The notes under the pieces: model-generated
What the model was told of the DNA's origin: nothing
The model's database searches: none
The model's input: the letters and a program-made list of their open reading frames with translations, nothing else
Position numbers and translations under genes: made by a program
Origin: Saccopteryx bilineata
Taxonomy: Eukaryota > Chordata > Mammalia > Chiroptera > Emballonuridae
Assembly: GCF_036850765.1 (NCBI RefSeq)
Contig: NC_089493.1
Location: 131,942,239 to 132,006,238, forward strand
Length of the DNA: 64,000 nt
Direction of reading: 5' to 3'
Shown here: positions 33,898-44,186 of the stretch, in pieces
Layout: each line of letters starts with the position of its first letter
How positions within the stretch are numbered: the first letter of the stretch is position 1

Positions 33898-34498
33898 TAG
33901 TGTGTCTGTAAAGTCATGGTACACTTTTGACCAGTCACAGGAAAGCAACAAAAGACTATAGAAATGTGAAATCTGCACCAAATAAAAGGAAAACCCTCCC
34001 AGTTTCTGTAGGATGATATGGCAGCATGTGCACATATGCAGATGATGACATAACACCGTGTATACAGCGGAGCAGCCCATGGCCATGCCAGTCAAGAAGT
34101 GGGCGGTACAGAGGAAAGTTCAGTGTGTCCTGTGGCTCGCTAAATTCGAATCCGTGACCAAAGTGCAACATGAATATTGGCGCGTTTATAACGAAGCGCC
34201 ACACATAGGAATAACATTACTCGGTGGGATAAGCAGTTGAAGGAAACCGGCAGTTTGATGGAGAAACCCCGTTCTGGTAGGTCATCAGTCAGTGATAAGT
34301 CTGTAGAGGCTATATAGGATAGCTTCCTAAGGAGCCCTAAAAAAATCTGTATGTGAGCCCACATAGAACTGCACTGAATAGGTATGAAACTGGGAGTTTT
34401 CCTTTTATTTGGTGCAGATTTCACATTTCTATTGTCTCTTGTTGCTTTCCTGTGACCTTTCGAGGTCGAAAGTGCACCATGACTTTACGGACACACTG
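33898..34498 (+). mobile_element. Mariner-family transposon, internally deleted, with ~110-bp inverted repeats
   Basis: Flanked by TA (33896-33897 and 34499-34500). The outer ends GTGTGTCTGTAAAGTCATGG and CCATGACTTTACGGACACAC are inverted repeats. The match continues inward over 100 bp (AATCTGCACCAAATAAAAGG left; CCTTTTATTTGGTGCAGATT right). A typical mariner is about 1.3 kb, so roughly half the coding sequence is gone. Only the transposase N-terminus remains. Confidence 0.9.
34058..34240 (+). pseudogene. Mariner transposase N-terminal (helix-turn-helix) remnant
   Basis: Encodes VQCVLWLAKFESVTKVQ followed by RVYNEAP, a recognisable N-terminal HTH region of mariner/IS630-type transposases that binds the inverted repeats. 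In the next frame GSLMEKPRSGRSSVSDKSVE continues the homology, so there is a frameshift near 34235. The catalytic core is deleted. Confidence 0.8.
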
Positions 34499-34500
34499 TA

Positions 34501-34864
34501 TTTACTAAGTACTGAAACAATAAACATGAAGTCCCACTAAAAGTTGAACACACCAACTTAAATACATGACTTCTCTAACCTCCACGAGGGCATAGTTTTT
34601 TTTTGGGGGGGGGAGAGACCATTTAGTTAACAATTAAAGTACTTAGAAGGAAAAAGGAAAAATGGTCTCATAATCATTATAGTATACTCTGCTTTCTAAT
34701 ACATTCATAAAGTGATGCACTACTGAACTTAAATCCACTTATTCTATTTGAAAAATAGTGTTCTGAATTTCAAATGTTTGAATTCCTATTGGATGATGAC
34801 CAATTGTTAACTAACAGGATAATGTCCTTAATATATAAAAATAATTGCTATTTTAGTATTGGCA
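34501..34864. other. Noncoding DNA
   Basis: No gene recognised. Contains a T8G10 homopolymer junction at about 34598-34615. Confidence 0.45.
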
Positions 34865-34865
34865 A

Positions 34866-35269
34866 GGCATTTTTTTTTTAAGTGAGAGGAAGGGAGGCAG
34901 AGAGACAGACTCCTACATGTACCCAACCGGGATCCACCCGGCAAGCCCACTAGGGAGTGATCCTCTGCCCATCTGGGGCTGTTGCTCCATTGCAACCAGA
35001 GCCATTTTTTGTTAGCGCCAGAGATGGAGTCCATGGAGTCATCCTTAGTTCATTAGGCCAACTCAATTGAGCCAGTCAACCAAGGCTGCAGGAGGGGGAG
35101 GGGAAAAAAAGGAAGGTGGGGGGGGGGGAGAGAGACAAAGAGACAAGGAGAGAGAGGTTGGAGGGGTGGAGAAGATGGCTGCTTCTCCTGTGTGCCTTGA
35201 TCAGGAATCGAACCTGCGATATCCACACACCGGGCCAACAATCTACCACTGAGACAACTGGCCAGGGTT
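34866..35269 (-). mobile_element. Older Ves-type SINE, class 1
   Basis: Minus strand: poly(T), AACCGGGATCCACCCGGCAA, GA/G-rich tract with an (G)11 run near 35117, box B complement GGAATCGAACC and head end AACTGGCCAGGG. Confidence 0.9.
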
Positions 35270-36038
35270 GGCATTTACTATTTTTTAACAGCAAAGACGC
35301 AATTATAGCAACTGACCCCTTAGTCTTTTGCCTAGCTCCCTTGAGAAGCAATATCCATCTATAGGGCAGCACTCTAAGACAGGTGATACAGAGATTAATT
35401 CTAATCCTGTGCACCAGGATTATTTATTCCACGACAGTCACTAAACTACAAAGAAATGAGTTATAATTTCTAGTGTGATAAGATTTTATTTAAGTAAACA
35501 TTAAACTCTCTGCAGAAAGAAATAAAAGTACCAATGGTGACACAGGCATGGAAAAATTGTAAACAATACATCTATTCTCTATCAATGCTACTGCTTCAGA
35601 CAAAACCGCCAAACAAGTGGGAGAAGGCGCATAATTAGTAAAGGCTGAGAGCTACAAACATAAGTTGATCAAAGCCTTTCTTCGTACAATAAACGAATCT
35701 ATACACTATCATCAGTAGCATGTATTGCTAGAGAAACATTTTAATTAAACACCAGAGAGAAGAAATCTGCCAGTTAGAATTTGAAGTAGGCTGCTTTGCT
35801 AGGAAATAAATGGCTAGCAGCTCGCAGTCTTTCTGGCAAAATAAAGCTGTTCTTTTCTCCCTTTTTAGAAGTAAATATAAAACCACTCCATTATGTTTAT
35901 TTAATATAGTCCATAATTTGCAATTAGCTTGAGAAGAGCGTTTCTACATATTGTAGAGGTCCTTGAACAAAAATTCCCCCCCATAATAATAATGTGCCAT
36001 ATTTGTATATTACTATAGTATTATAGAAAGAACTTCAA
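35270..36038. other. AT-rich noncoding DNA
   Basis: No gene or repeat recognised. Confidence 0.45.
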
Positions 36039-36050
36039 GATTCCTATTAT

Positions 36051-36454
36051 AGCCCTGGCCGGTTGGCTCAGCGGTAGAGCGTCGGCCTAGCGTGCGGAGG
36101 ACCCGGGTTCGATTCCCGGCCAGGGCACACAGGAGAAGCGCACATTTGCTTCTCCACCCCTCCGCCGCGCTTTCCTCTCTGTCTCTCTCTTCCCCTCCCG
36201 CAGCCAAGGCTCCATTGGAGCAGAGATGGCCCGGGCGCTGGGCATGGCTCTGTGGCCTCTGCCTCAGGCGCTAGAGTGGCTCTGGTCGCAATATGGCGAC
36301 GCCCAGGATGGGCAGAGCATCGCCCCCTGGGGGGCAGAGTACCGCCCCTGGTGGGCGTGCCGGGTGGATCCCGGTCGGGCGCATGCGGGAGTCTGTCTGA
36401 CTGTCTCTCCCTGTTTCCAGCTTCAGAAAAATGAAAAAAAAAAAAAAAAAAAAG
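36051..36454 (+). mobile_element. Ves-type SINE, class 1, young
   Basis: Complete copy. Perfect 12-bp target duplication GATTCCTATTAT at 36039-36050 and 36455-36466. Box A and B intact, two internal units and a poly(A) tail. Confidence 0.96.
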
Positions 36455-36466
36455 GATTCCTATTAT

Positions 36467-36636
36467 TCTTGTCTTGGTCAGGTGGCTCAGGTGATCAGAG
36501 CATTGTTCGATACGCCAAAGCTGAAGGTTAAATACCTGGTCAAGGTACATACAACAATCAACTAATGATGCATAAATAAGTGGAACAATAGATTTATGTG
36601 CTTTTTCTTTCTCTAAAATAAATCAATAATAAAAAT
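36467..36636 (+). mobile_element. tRNA-derived SINE, class 4
   Basis: Head TGGTCAGGTGGCTCAGGTGA, body CAACAATCAACTAATG, tail AATAATAAAAATT. The flank ATTCCTCCTATTCTT on the right resembles the sequence left of the neighbouring Ves copy, so the Ves SINE apparently landed at the edge of this element's target duplication. Confidence 0.8.
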
Positions 36637-36696
36637 TCCTCCTATTCTTTCACTAGTTCTAGAGTCAGTGATTTACACTTTAAAAATCCTGACCTG

Positions 36697-37018
36697 GCCT
36701 GACCAGGCAGTGGCGCAGTGGATAGAGTGTCGGATTGGGATGTAGAGGACCCAGGTTCGAGACCCCAAGGTCGCCAGCTTGAGTGCGGGCTCATCTGGTT
36801 TGAGCAAAAGTTCACCAGCTTGGACCCAAGGTCGCTGCTTTCAGCAAGGGGTTACTCGGTCTGCTGTAGTCCCCTGGTCAAGGCACATATGAGAAAGCAA
36901 TCAATGAAAAACTAAGGTGCCAAAACAAAAAACTGATGATTGATGCTTCTCATTTCTCTCCATTCCTGTCTGTCTGTCCCTATCTATCCCTTTCTCTGTC
37001 TGTAAAAACAACAACAAC
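36697..37018 (+). mobile_element. tRNA-derived SINE, class 3
   Basis: Complete copy with head GCCTGACCAGGCAGTGGCGC, box B GGTTCGAGACC, CT tract and (AAC)n tail. Target duplication AAATCCTGACCTG / AAACCCTGACCTG. Confidence 0.93.
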
Positions 37019-37119
37019 AAAACCCTGACCTGTGAATAGCTATAAAAGTCTGGTAAATTTGCAAATATCAGTAAATAAGTGAAGCTTTAAAAATCATTTC
37101 TCTTACCAGTTCTATAACT

Positions 37120-37448
37120 ATGAACATAAAGAAGCAGAAAGTGAGAGGGACAGACAAGGACAGACAGGAGGGAAAGAGATGAGAAGCATCAATTCTTTGT
37201 TGCGACACCTTAGTTGTTCATTGATTGTTTTCTCATATGTGCCTTGACCTGGGGGCTCCAGCCCAGCCAGTGACCCATTGCTCAAGCCAGTGATCATGGG
37301 GGTCATGTCTATGATCCCAAGCTCAAGAAGGTGACCCTACGCTCAAGCTGGTGAGCCCATGCTCAAGCCAGCAACCTTGGGGTTTTGAACCTGGGTCTTC
37401 AGTGTCTCAGCCTGACAATCTCTCCATTGTGCCATCACCTGGTCAGGC
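37120..37448 (-). mobile_element. tRNA-derived SINE, class 3
   Basis: Minus-strand copy: GA tract, GAGAAGCATCAATTCTTTG, TGCCTTGACCTGGGGG, repeated CTCAAGC[C/T][A/G]GTGA blocks and head end CACCTGGTCAGGC. Lacks a clear poly(T) end. Confidence 0.88.
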
Positions 37449-37542
37449 AGCATCTATTTTCTTAAACATATTAATTATAGTCTGTATCTGTCACTCCAAT
37501 ACTAGATCATTTCTTTATCTGTTTCTATTGTCTACATTTTCT

Positions 37543-37933
37543 TTTTTTTTTTTTTTTTTTGTATTTTTCTGAAGTGAGAAGCAAAGAGGCAGAGACAGAC
37601 TCCTGCATGTGCCGACAGGGATCCACCCGGCATGCCCATTAGGGGGCGATGCTCTGCCCATCTGAGGTGTTGTTCCATTGCAACCAGAGCCTTTCTAGTG
37701 CCTGAGGTGGAGGCCATGGAGCCATCCTCAGCACCTGGCCAACTTTGCTCTAATGGAGCCTTGGCTGTGGGAGGGGAAGAGAGAGAGAGAAAGAGAGAGA
37801 GACAGAGAGAAAAGGGAGAGGGAGAAAGGTGGAGAAGCAGATGGGTGCCTCTCCTGTGTGCACGGGCTGGGAATTGAACCCAGGACTTGACATGCTGGGC
37901 TGATGCTCTACCACTGAGCCAACCGGGCAGGGC
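37543..37933 (-). mobile_element. Ves-type SINE, class 1, intermediate age
   Basis: Minus-strand copy with poly(T). 18-bp target duplication CTATTGTCTACATTTTCT / CTATTGTCTATGTTTTCT at 37525-37542 and 37934-37951. Has a single internal unit. Confidence 0.94.
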
Positions 37934-38214
37934 CTATTGTCTATGTTTTCTATTGATCTTTTACTTCTTGCATGTCTGGTAAATTCTGCTAGCATGGTGA
38001 ATCCTGTGTACAAAGTATTGTAGAAGCTTTAACTGATATTACTTCCTCCAGAGAAATCAGCCTCTTCTCTGAAATGCAAAAGCAGGAGAGATTCTCTTAC
38101 TTCAGTTGAGGTGGTTTGAAGCTAAGTGGCAATTTTTATAAGGCTCTCTATTCCTAGTTTGCCCCTACTTAAGGGCACAGTCCACATGGGAACCCTACTT
38201 AAGAGTTGGAGGTT

Positions 38215-38404
38215 GGCCTGACCTGTGGTGGCGCAGTGGGATAAAGCGTCGACCTGGAACACTGAGGTCGCTGGTTCGAAACCCTGGGCTTGCCTGGTCA
38301 AGGCACATATGGGAGTTGATGCTTCCTGCTCCTCCCCCTTCTCTCTCTCTCTTTCACTCCTCTCTCTCTAAAAAATCAATAAAAAAAAAAAAAAAAAAAA
38401 ATAA
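38215..38404 (+). mobile_element. tRNA-derived SINE, class 2, young
   Basis: Complete copy. Perfect 14-bp target duplication AAGAGTTGGAGGTT at 38201-38214 and 38405-38418. Poly(A) of about 20. Confidence 0.96.
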
Positions 38405-38418
38405 AAGAGTTGGAGGTT

Positions 38419-38745
38419 TCTACAGGTCCTTGGAGGGACCTGAATTTTAATTTTTGGTTCTTAACATTATGAGATGGATAAAAAAATTCATTCTGCTTTC
38501 GAGTCTGTGCAGCAAATCCCTTAATGGCAAAGTAAGTTAAAAAATCATTTCTTGGTGCCTCCCTTATCTTCTAAGATATTGACTCTTCTGGCCACCTGAA
38601 AATTCCTAAACTCGATTTTTGTATACCCTGCCCCATGAGACTACTGTTTTCTGTTTTTAGCAGACCCTCGGCTAAGTTTCATAGTTTCTCATCCTGTAGT
38701 ATGTATTAAGCAAATTCCTAGAGGGAAAAGAGAAGTATAGGAAAT
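38419..38745. other. Noncoding DNA
   Basis: No gene or repeat recognised. Confidence 0.4.
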
Positions 38746-38933
38746 GGCTCTGGCCAGTTTAGCTCATTTGGTTAAGAGCATCATCCTGAAATGACAAGGT
38801 TGCAAATTTGATCCCTGGTCAGGGCACACATGAGAAGCAACCAATGAATGCATGACTGAGTGGAACCATAAATTAATGCTTCTCTTCCCCCTCCACTCTC
38901 TCTCTCTTCCTCTATCAATTAAAAAAAAAAATT
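38746..38933 (+). mobile_element. tRNA-derived SINE, class 4
   Basis: Head CTCTGGCCAGTTTAGCTCAT, box B region AAATTTGATCCC, CT tract and poly(A). Confidence 0.85.
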
Positions 38934-38935
38934 AA

Positions 38936-39057
38936 GCCCTGGCTGGATAGCTCAGTTGGTTGGAGTTCCCTCCCACAGCATGGAGGCATCATTCAGGCTG
39001 CTGGTTGGAGTAGCTCGATGTTCCTGTCTCTCTCAAAAAAGAAAAGGAAAGGAAAAG

Positions 39058-39088
<31 letters not shown>
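38936..39088 (+). mobile_element. tRNA-derived SINE, class 4, with (GAAAA)n tail
   Basis: Directly abuts the previous SINE's A tail. Head CCCTGGCTGGATAGCTCAGT, then a changed middle, then a tail that has become a (AAAAG)n microsatellite at about 39035-39085. Confidence 0.8.
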
Positions 39089-39279
39089 GTAATCAGCTTG
39101 TTTGAAATTCCCTGAGTCCCATGACTTTGGTTTTTCAGATGGTGCTGGCTGCCTCAGTAGGTCTCTGAAGCTTCCACTATTCTTTCCTTTTCTTTTACAA
39201 AATCTGCCTCTTCATGTTTTTCTCAGCAAAAGCTTAAGTCTGCAGCAAGCTATTTCCTCAGAGACAGGAGTGGAAGTCA

Positions 39280-39450
39280 TAGCTTCAGTTCTCAATCAAA
39301 ACTCTATGCATATTAGCTGTGTGATTTTGGCAAGCAACTTAACCTAGGTATTTAAACATTCTGAGTTTCAATTTTAAGTAAAATGAAAATAACACTATCT
39401 CATAAAGTTGTGAAGATGTGAAAATTAAGAGATATGTCTATAAAATGTCT
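39280..39450 (+). mobile_element. MIR SINE (ancient)
   Basis: GCTGTGTGATTTTGGCAAGC, AACTTAACCTAGGTATTTAA and AAATGAAAATAACACTATCT follow the MIR order. Confidence 0.7.
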
Positions 39451-39464
39451 AGTAATAAAAAAAA

Positions 39465-39590
39465 TGAGGGCTTACCAAGTGTCACACACTTCATATGGAT
39501 TTAATAACTTAGTGGTAAAGTTATTATCTCCTATTTTCTGTTAAAGATCACGGAACAGTAAGTTAAGTGGTGAAGCTAGAATTTGAGTAC
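39465..39590 (-). mobile_element. MIR-like fragment, reverse
   Basis: Reverse MIR-like pattern: AAGTGTCACACACTTCATAT, AAAGTTATTATCTCC, then AAGTTAAGTGGTGAAGCTAG. Confidence 0.55.
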
Positions 39591-39864
39591 TATCAATACT
39601 ATTTCTATAATACTGCTTTAGTATTGTGCCTGACACCCATAAGTGCTCAATAAATGTCAGCTATTCTTATACAAGATATACAAGTGCTTCAGAAACATAC
39701 ACTGGTCATATCAGTTTTTGTATTTAGCTTTCTTCTAATTTTTCTCCTTTTCATTTTTGAAAACATCATTCTTTTTTTTTTAAAGAAATCTTCAGGATCA
39801 TATAATGTTAGTGACAAAGTTGAGTGTGGGATGCAAGATGGTTGCTTATAAGGAAGATGCTATT

Positions 39865-40075
39865 ATTATTTTTAGTTTTTCCATTGATTTGAGAGGGGAA
39901 GGGAAAGAGAGAAAGGGGAGGGAGAGAAAGCAAGGGAGAGAGAAGAATCAATTTATTGTTCCATTTAGTTGTGTACTCACTGATTATTTCTTGTATATGC
40001 TCCGACTGGGGATCAAATCTGAGACCTTAGTGCACTAGGATGACACTCTATCCACTGAGCAATCCAGCCAGGGCC
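39865..40075 (-). mobile_element. tRNA-derived SINE, class 4
   Basis: GA-rich tail side, ATTATTTCTTGTATATGCTC, GGGGATCAAATC, then head end ATCCAGCCAGGGCC. Confidence 0.85.
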
Positions 40076-40209
40076 TGAAAAATCGTTCTTATAATGTGTT
40101 TTAAAAGAAGCTATTGTGAAAAATGAATATCTAATGGTTTACTGAATGGACAGGTAATCCTCTGCTAAAACATTATTTTATTGCTGGAGATTTACAAGGT
40201 CCCGTTTTT

Positions 40210-40387
40210 TAAAAAAGATTTTATTTATTGATTTTAGAGAGAGGAGAAAGAGAGAGGAGGCAGAGAAGCAGGAAGCATCAACTCATAGTAGCTGTATGTG
40301 TCCTGACTGAGCAAGCCCAGGGTTTCAAACAGGCAACTTTAGCATTGTAGGTTGATGCTTTATCCACTGCGCTACTAACGGTCAGGT
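40210..40387 (-). mobile_element. tRNA-derived SINE, class 2
   Basis: GATTTTATTTATTGATTTTA, GAAGCAGGAAGCATCAACTC, and head end ATCCACTGCGCTACTAACGG. Confidence 0.88.
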
Positions 40388-40520
40388 AGTTCCATTTTTT
40401 AAAATACAATACATATATATCAGGGCAGTCAACATTTTTGTGTTTTTAACTATTTACTTAAAGTATTTGCTCAGAATAAAATCCTATCAGTGGAATTACT
40501 GGTTCAAGATTGAAAATTTT

Positions 40521-41018
40521 GTTCTGGCTGGGTAGCTCAGTTGGTTAGTCATCCCAGTATGCCAAGGTTGTGGGTTTGAACCCTCATCACGGCACACACA
40601 AGAACCAACCAATGAATGCATAAATATGTCCAACAACAAATCAATGTTGCCTGACCTGTGGTGGCGCAGTGGATAAAGCGAAATGCTGAGGCTGCCGGTT
40701 CGAAACCCGGGGCTTGCCTGGTCAAGGCACATATGGGAGTTGATGCTTCCAGCTCCTCCCCCCCTTCTCTCTCTGTCTCTCTCTCCAATCTCTCTCCCTG
40801 TCTGTCTCTCTCTCTCCCTTTCTCTCTCCTCTCTAAAATGAAAAAAAAAAAAAAATTAAAAAAAAAATAAATAAACTACTTCTACTCCTTCAAAAAAAAA
40901 TTTTTTTAAATAAATAAATAAATAAACTACTTCTACTCCTTCAAAAAAAAACAAAACAAAAAACAAACAAAAACAAATCAATGTTTCTCTTGCTCTCTAA
41001 AATCAGTAAAAAATTTTA
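40521..41018 (+). mobile_element. tRNA-derived SINE, class 4, split by a class 2 SINE
   Basis: Head TCTGGCTGGGTAGCTCAGTT and box B GGTTTGAACCC at 40521-40648. The element resumes at 40986 with TCTCTTGCTCTCTAAAATCA. The break coincides with the class 2 insertion at 40649-40971. Confidence 0.88.
40649..40971 (+). mobile_element. tRNA-derived SINE, class 2, nested, with duplicated tail
   Basis: Head GCCTGACCTGTGGTGGCGCA. 14-bp target duplication AACAAATCAATGTT at 40635-40648 and 40972-40985. The tail holds two copies of a segment with ACTACTTCTACTCCTTC (about 40877 and 40927), so the 3' end is longer than usual by a local duplication. Confidence 0.93.
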
Positions 41019-41523
41019 AAAAGACTATGAACATTTTATTATTGTTGATACAACAGCTATTATTGTTTCTCCAAAGAGTTATAGTAATTGTGATATTAGC
41101 AGCATCAAAAATAAAAGGTTTGTGTCAAGAGAATAGAAAAATTAAAGCCATGGGGTATAGGAAAGAAGGAAGTATGATGATGTGAAACAGAAGGAAGATT
41201 TTTTTGAGGCTAAATAAGAAAAAAGGGGAGCATCTAGATACTATTTCTTGTGAAAGAGGAGTATTAGTTTTACTTAAAGGAACAGGGATGGAAAAAAAGA
41301 GGACTGGCTTTTTTTTGAGAAGGCAAATGCTTAAATACAAATATACATACACAGACAGCACAGTCTTTCAAAAATAACGTTTCTATGATTGTTTTCAAAA
41401 GCTCTGAGTCTCCCACCCCCCTCAAAGCAATCCTGGATACAGAAGCATTAGTTAGGTCAATTTATAGACAGACTGATATAGCAGGGTTCAATTTGATCTT
41501 CAGTATCACTTATTAATTTATTC
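41019..41523. other. Noncoding DNA
   Basis: No gene or clear repeat recognised. Confidence 0.45.
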
Positions 41524-42022
41524 CAGGGGTCGGGAACCTTTTTGGCTGAGAGAGCCATGAATGCCACATATTTTAAAATGTAATTCCGTTAGAGCAGTGG
41601 TTCTCAACCTTTCTAATGCCGTGACCCCACAATACAGTTCCTCATGTTGCGGTGACCCCAAACCAAAAAATAATTTTGGTGGCTACTTCATAACTGTAAT
41701 TTTGCTACAGTTATGATTCAGAATGTAAATACCTGATATGCATTATTTATTTTCCGATGGCTTTAGGTGACCCCGCTGGGGTCGCGACCCACAGGTTGAG
41801 AACCGCTGCGTTAGAGCCATACACAGACCTGTGTACATTAGGCATTATCCAATAAAAATTTGGTGTTGTACAGGAGGACAGCTGTGATTGGCTCCAGCCA
41901 CCCGCAACCATGAACGTGAGCAGTAGGAAATGAATGGATTGTAATACATGAGAATGTTTTATATTTTTAACATTTTTTTTTTATTAAAGATTTGTCTGTG
42001 AGCCAGATGTTTCCGACCCCTG
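41524..42022 (+). mobile_element. Non-autonomous hAT element, host of a nested hAT
   Basis: Ends CAGGGGTCGGGAACCTTTTT and GTTTCCGACCCCTG are inverted repeats. Flanks ATTTATTC and GTCTACTC differ only by transitions (5 of 8 identical), a decayed 8-bp target duplication. Interior is split at 41595-41808. Without the insert the element is about 277 bp (after removing one 8-bp duplicate). Confidence 0.88.
41595..41808 (+). mobile_element. Non-autonomous hAT element (URR1-like ends), nested
   Basis: Ends CAGTGGTTCTCAACCTTTCT and AGGTTGAGAACCGCTG. Exact 8-bp target duplication CGTTAGAG at 41587-41594 and 41809-41816, both inside the outer hAT. The right part (GGGGTCGCGACCCACAGG) is shared with the SPIN-type element at 44187. 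Confidence 0.93.
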
Positions 42023-42870
42023 GTCTACTCTAACCTATCACCAAACATTTTGCAGTGTGGTGTTTGGATCTTTGTTATTGCTGTCTTAAAGATACAGAGA
42101 GAAATGATTTCCTTCAAGGAGACCATAATCAATTATAAAAATTGTATACAAAATTACAAAACAAGCATATATATTGTTGTTTTCACTTAATTCAATTTAG
42201 TAAAATGTACTTGAAAGCAGGAGGCCTATATTCTAACATCCTCTGTGTCACTTACTTGGCATGTAATTTTGGCCCTTTGTTGCCTTATCCATTGTATATA
42301 CGTATGTGTTGGGATTATATTTTATCTGACTAAAAGTCAGTGAAAGAGCATAGCGTCTCTTGTTTTATATTCCTGATCTTAAATTTGTTTAATGAGTATA
42401 CTATACTTGAATAAAAAAGAAGCAATCTCTCTTCTTTTGCTAATGCTTGCTATACCTTGAGTATCTTATTAACCTTGTTATCATGTTAGACTTGAATTTA
42501 TTATTTTAAAAGTTACTTTGGGCCATCTGTCTGCTCCTTCTACCATCAAATGAATCTCATTTTATACATCAAGGGCAGCTGATTTCCTACCACTTCCTTC
42601 CTCCCTCTACTTTGCTCCTAACTTAGATTTTGGGGCAGTAGGCACTTGCTCATCCAGGGAAAAATAGGGCCTGAAAATGTGGGCTGAAAGAGAGACCTTC
42701 CTCTTTCTGCCTTTGTGCTTCAGCCTCTCCAATAAAAAGTTAAAAACTTTTTCTGCTGATTGCTTCATTACATACACAGGTAAGTGCCTGACTGTCCAAG
42801 TTCCATTTCAGATTTCTCTTTCAGTTGCCATGAGCCCCCGGTAAATTTTAGTAGTAATACAGAGGGATCA
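42023..42870. other. Noncoding DNA
   Basis: No gene recognised. A short open frame at 42142-42333 has no recognisable domain. Confidence 0.45.
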
Positions 42871-42875
42871 TGGAG

Positions 42876-43040
42876 TAGGACAATGATCACTGGCCTTACA
42901 GGTATTTAAATCCTGTTTCTATCACTTACCAGTTAAATGACTGTTAGCAAGAGACCTAACCTCTCTAAACCTCAATTTTCTCATATGCAAAATGAAGTCA
43001 ATTAATACCTACAACATGGGATTATTAGAATTAAATTAGT
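42876..43040 (+). mobile_element. MIR SINE (ancient)
   Basis: TTTAAATCCTGTTTCTATCA, CTTACCAGTTAAATGACTG, AGAGACCTAACCTCTCTAAA and CTCATATGCAAAATGAAG follow the MIR order. Confidence 0.8.
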
Positions 43041-43143
43041 TGAATGGGAACTGGAATTACAGCTAAATGTGGTTTGAATGTGAATGTTATTTACAAAATA
43101 AAGATAGCACCACTGAATAAAAGTAGGGTTAAATTCAGAGGTT

Positions 43144-43286
43144 AGCCTTGGTTGGAGCATTATCCCAACACACTGAGGTTGTGGGTTCGATCCCCAGTCA
43201 GGGCACATGGAGGAGTCAACCAATCATGGCATAGATAAGTGGAACAACAAATTGATGTTTCTCTAAAAAACAATAAATAAAAATTA
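43144..43286 (+). mobile_element. tRNA-derived SINE, class 4, partial head
   Basis: GCCTTGGTTGGAGCATTATC, box B GGTTCGATCCCC and an (AATAAA)n tail. Part of the box A region is missing. Confidence 0.8.
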
Positions 43287-43402
43287 GAACCTAGTTTGAT
43301 TTCTAGGGTCCTTAAAAATCCATATCCTTCCAGATGGGACCAAATATAAAGACTCTGAATTCCTTCATGCTCCAATAAATGCCAAGTCTATGGTATAGAC
43401 AC

Positions 43403-43639
43403 CTGCTTACAAAAATTAGGGGATATTTCAAGATGAATATGAAGCAATAAAAAAAAAGCATTTGATTTTATTTTATTAAACAAGAACATCAGAAAAGCAA
43501 ACAAGTCAAAGAAAGTTGTTCAATTATACAAATGAGATGCAAAACCAACTTTTATTTCATTGGTGAAAATGCACTATACAAAAGGCTTAAAGTACTGGAG
43601 ATTCTGCACATTCCCTGATCCTCTAATTTTTGTGGACAG
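43403..43639 (+). mobile_element. Mariner-type MITE
   Basis: Left end CTGCTTACAAAAATTAGGGG and right end CTAATTTTTGTGGACAG with TA on the right flank. The interior (GAGATGCAAAACCAACTTTT) matches 47007-47245 throughout and 26922-27048 in reverse. Confidence 0.85.
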
Positions 43640-43960
43640 TATATATTAAAAGCAATGACCAAAGGGAAGAATGATTTTGGGCCTATTCAATTAGCCAAAA
43701 AATTTGCTGGTGAAATTACAGTATAGTGAAAAAACACATTCATATATTGCCAGTGGCATCACTAATGAACACATCCTTTTGGGAAAATAATGTAGCTATT
43801 GTACAGACAACTATACAGTGCCCACACTCTTTAAACCAATATCCTACTTAAGATCTTATCCTAAGAAATAATTCAAATAAGACAAATAGCTGTAGTTTTA
43901 CCTGATAGTGCCTGGTATATACACAAAAGGCACTCAAGTATTTCTTCAAATGAATAACTT
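43640..43960 (+). mobile_element. Possible ancient LINE fragment
   Basis: Resembles L1 ORF2-derived text in places (ATATTGCCAGTGGCATCACT, TTTTGGGAAAATAATGTAGC, AATATCCTACTTAAGATCTTATCC) but is too diverged to be sure. Confidence 0.4.
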
Positions 43961-44186
43961 TATTTGTATTAACTTCTCCTAATCACTGCCCTTTCTAGTA
44001 AAATTCATCTATCTTCATCATCTGCAATTAGTTTTAGAATCAGACTTTGTCTAGTCTCTATTCTCTTACCTTCTTCAGGAGCTTCATTGTTTACTGCTAT
44101 CAGACTCCCTCACCTTACGATCCTTCCACCCTCTGAACTCAGCTGACTGTCCTACAGAAACTGATTTGACCATATACTGTATAAAT

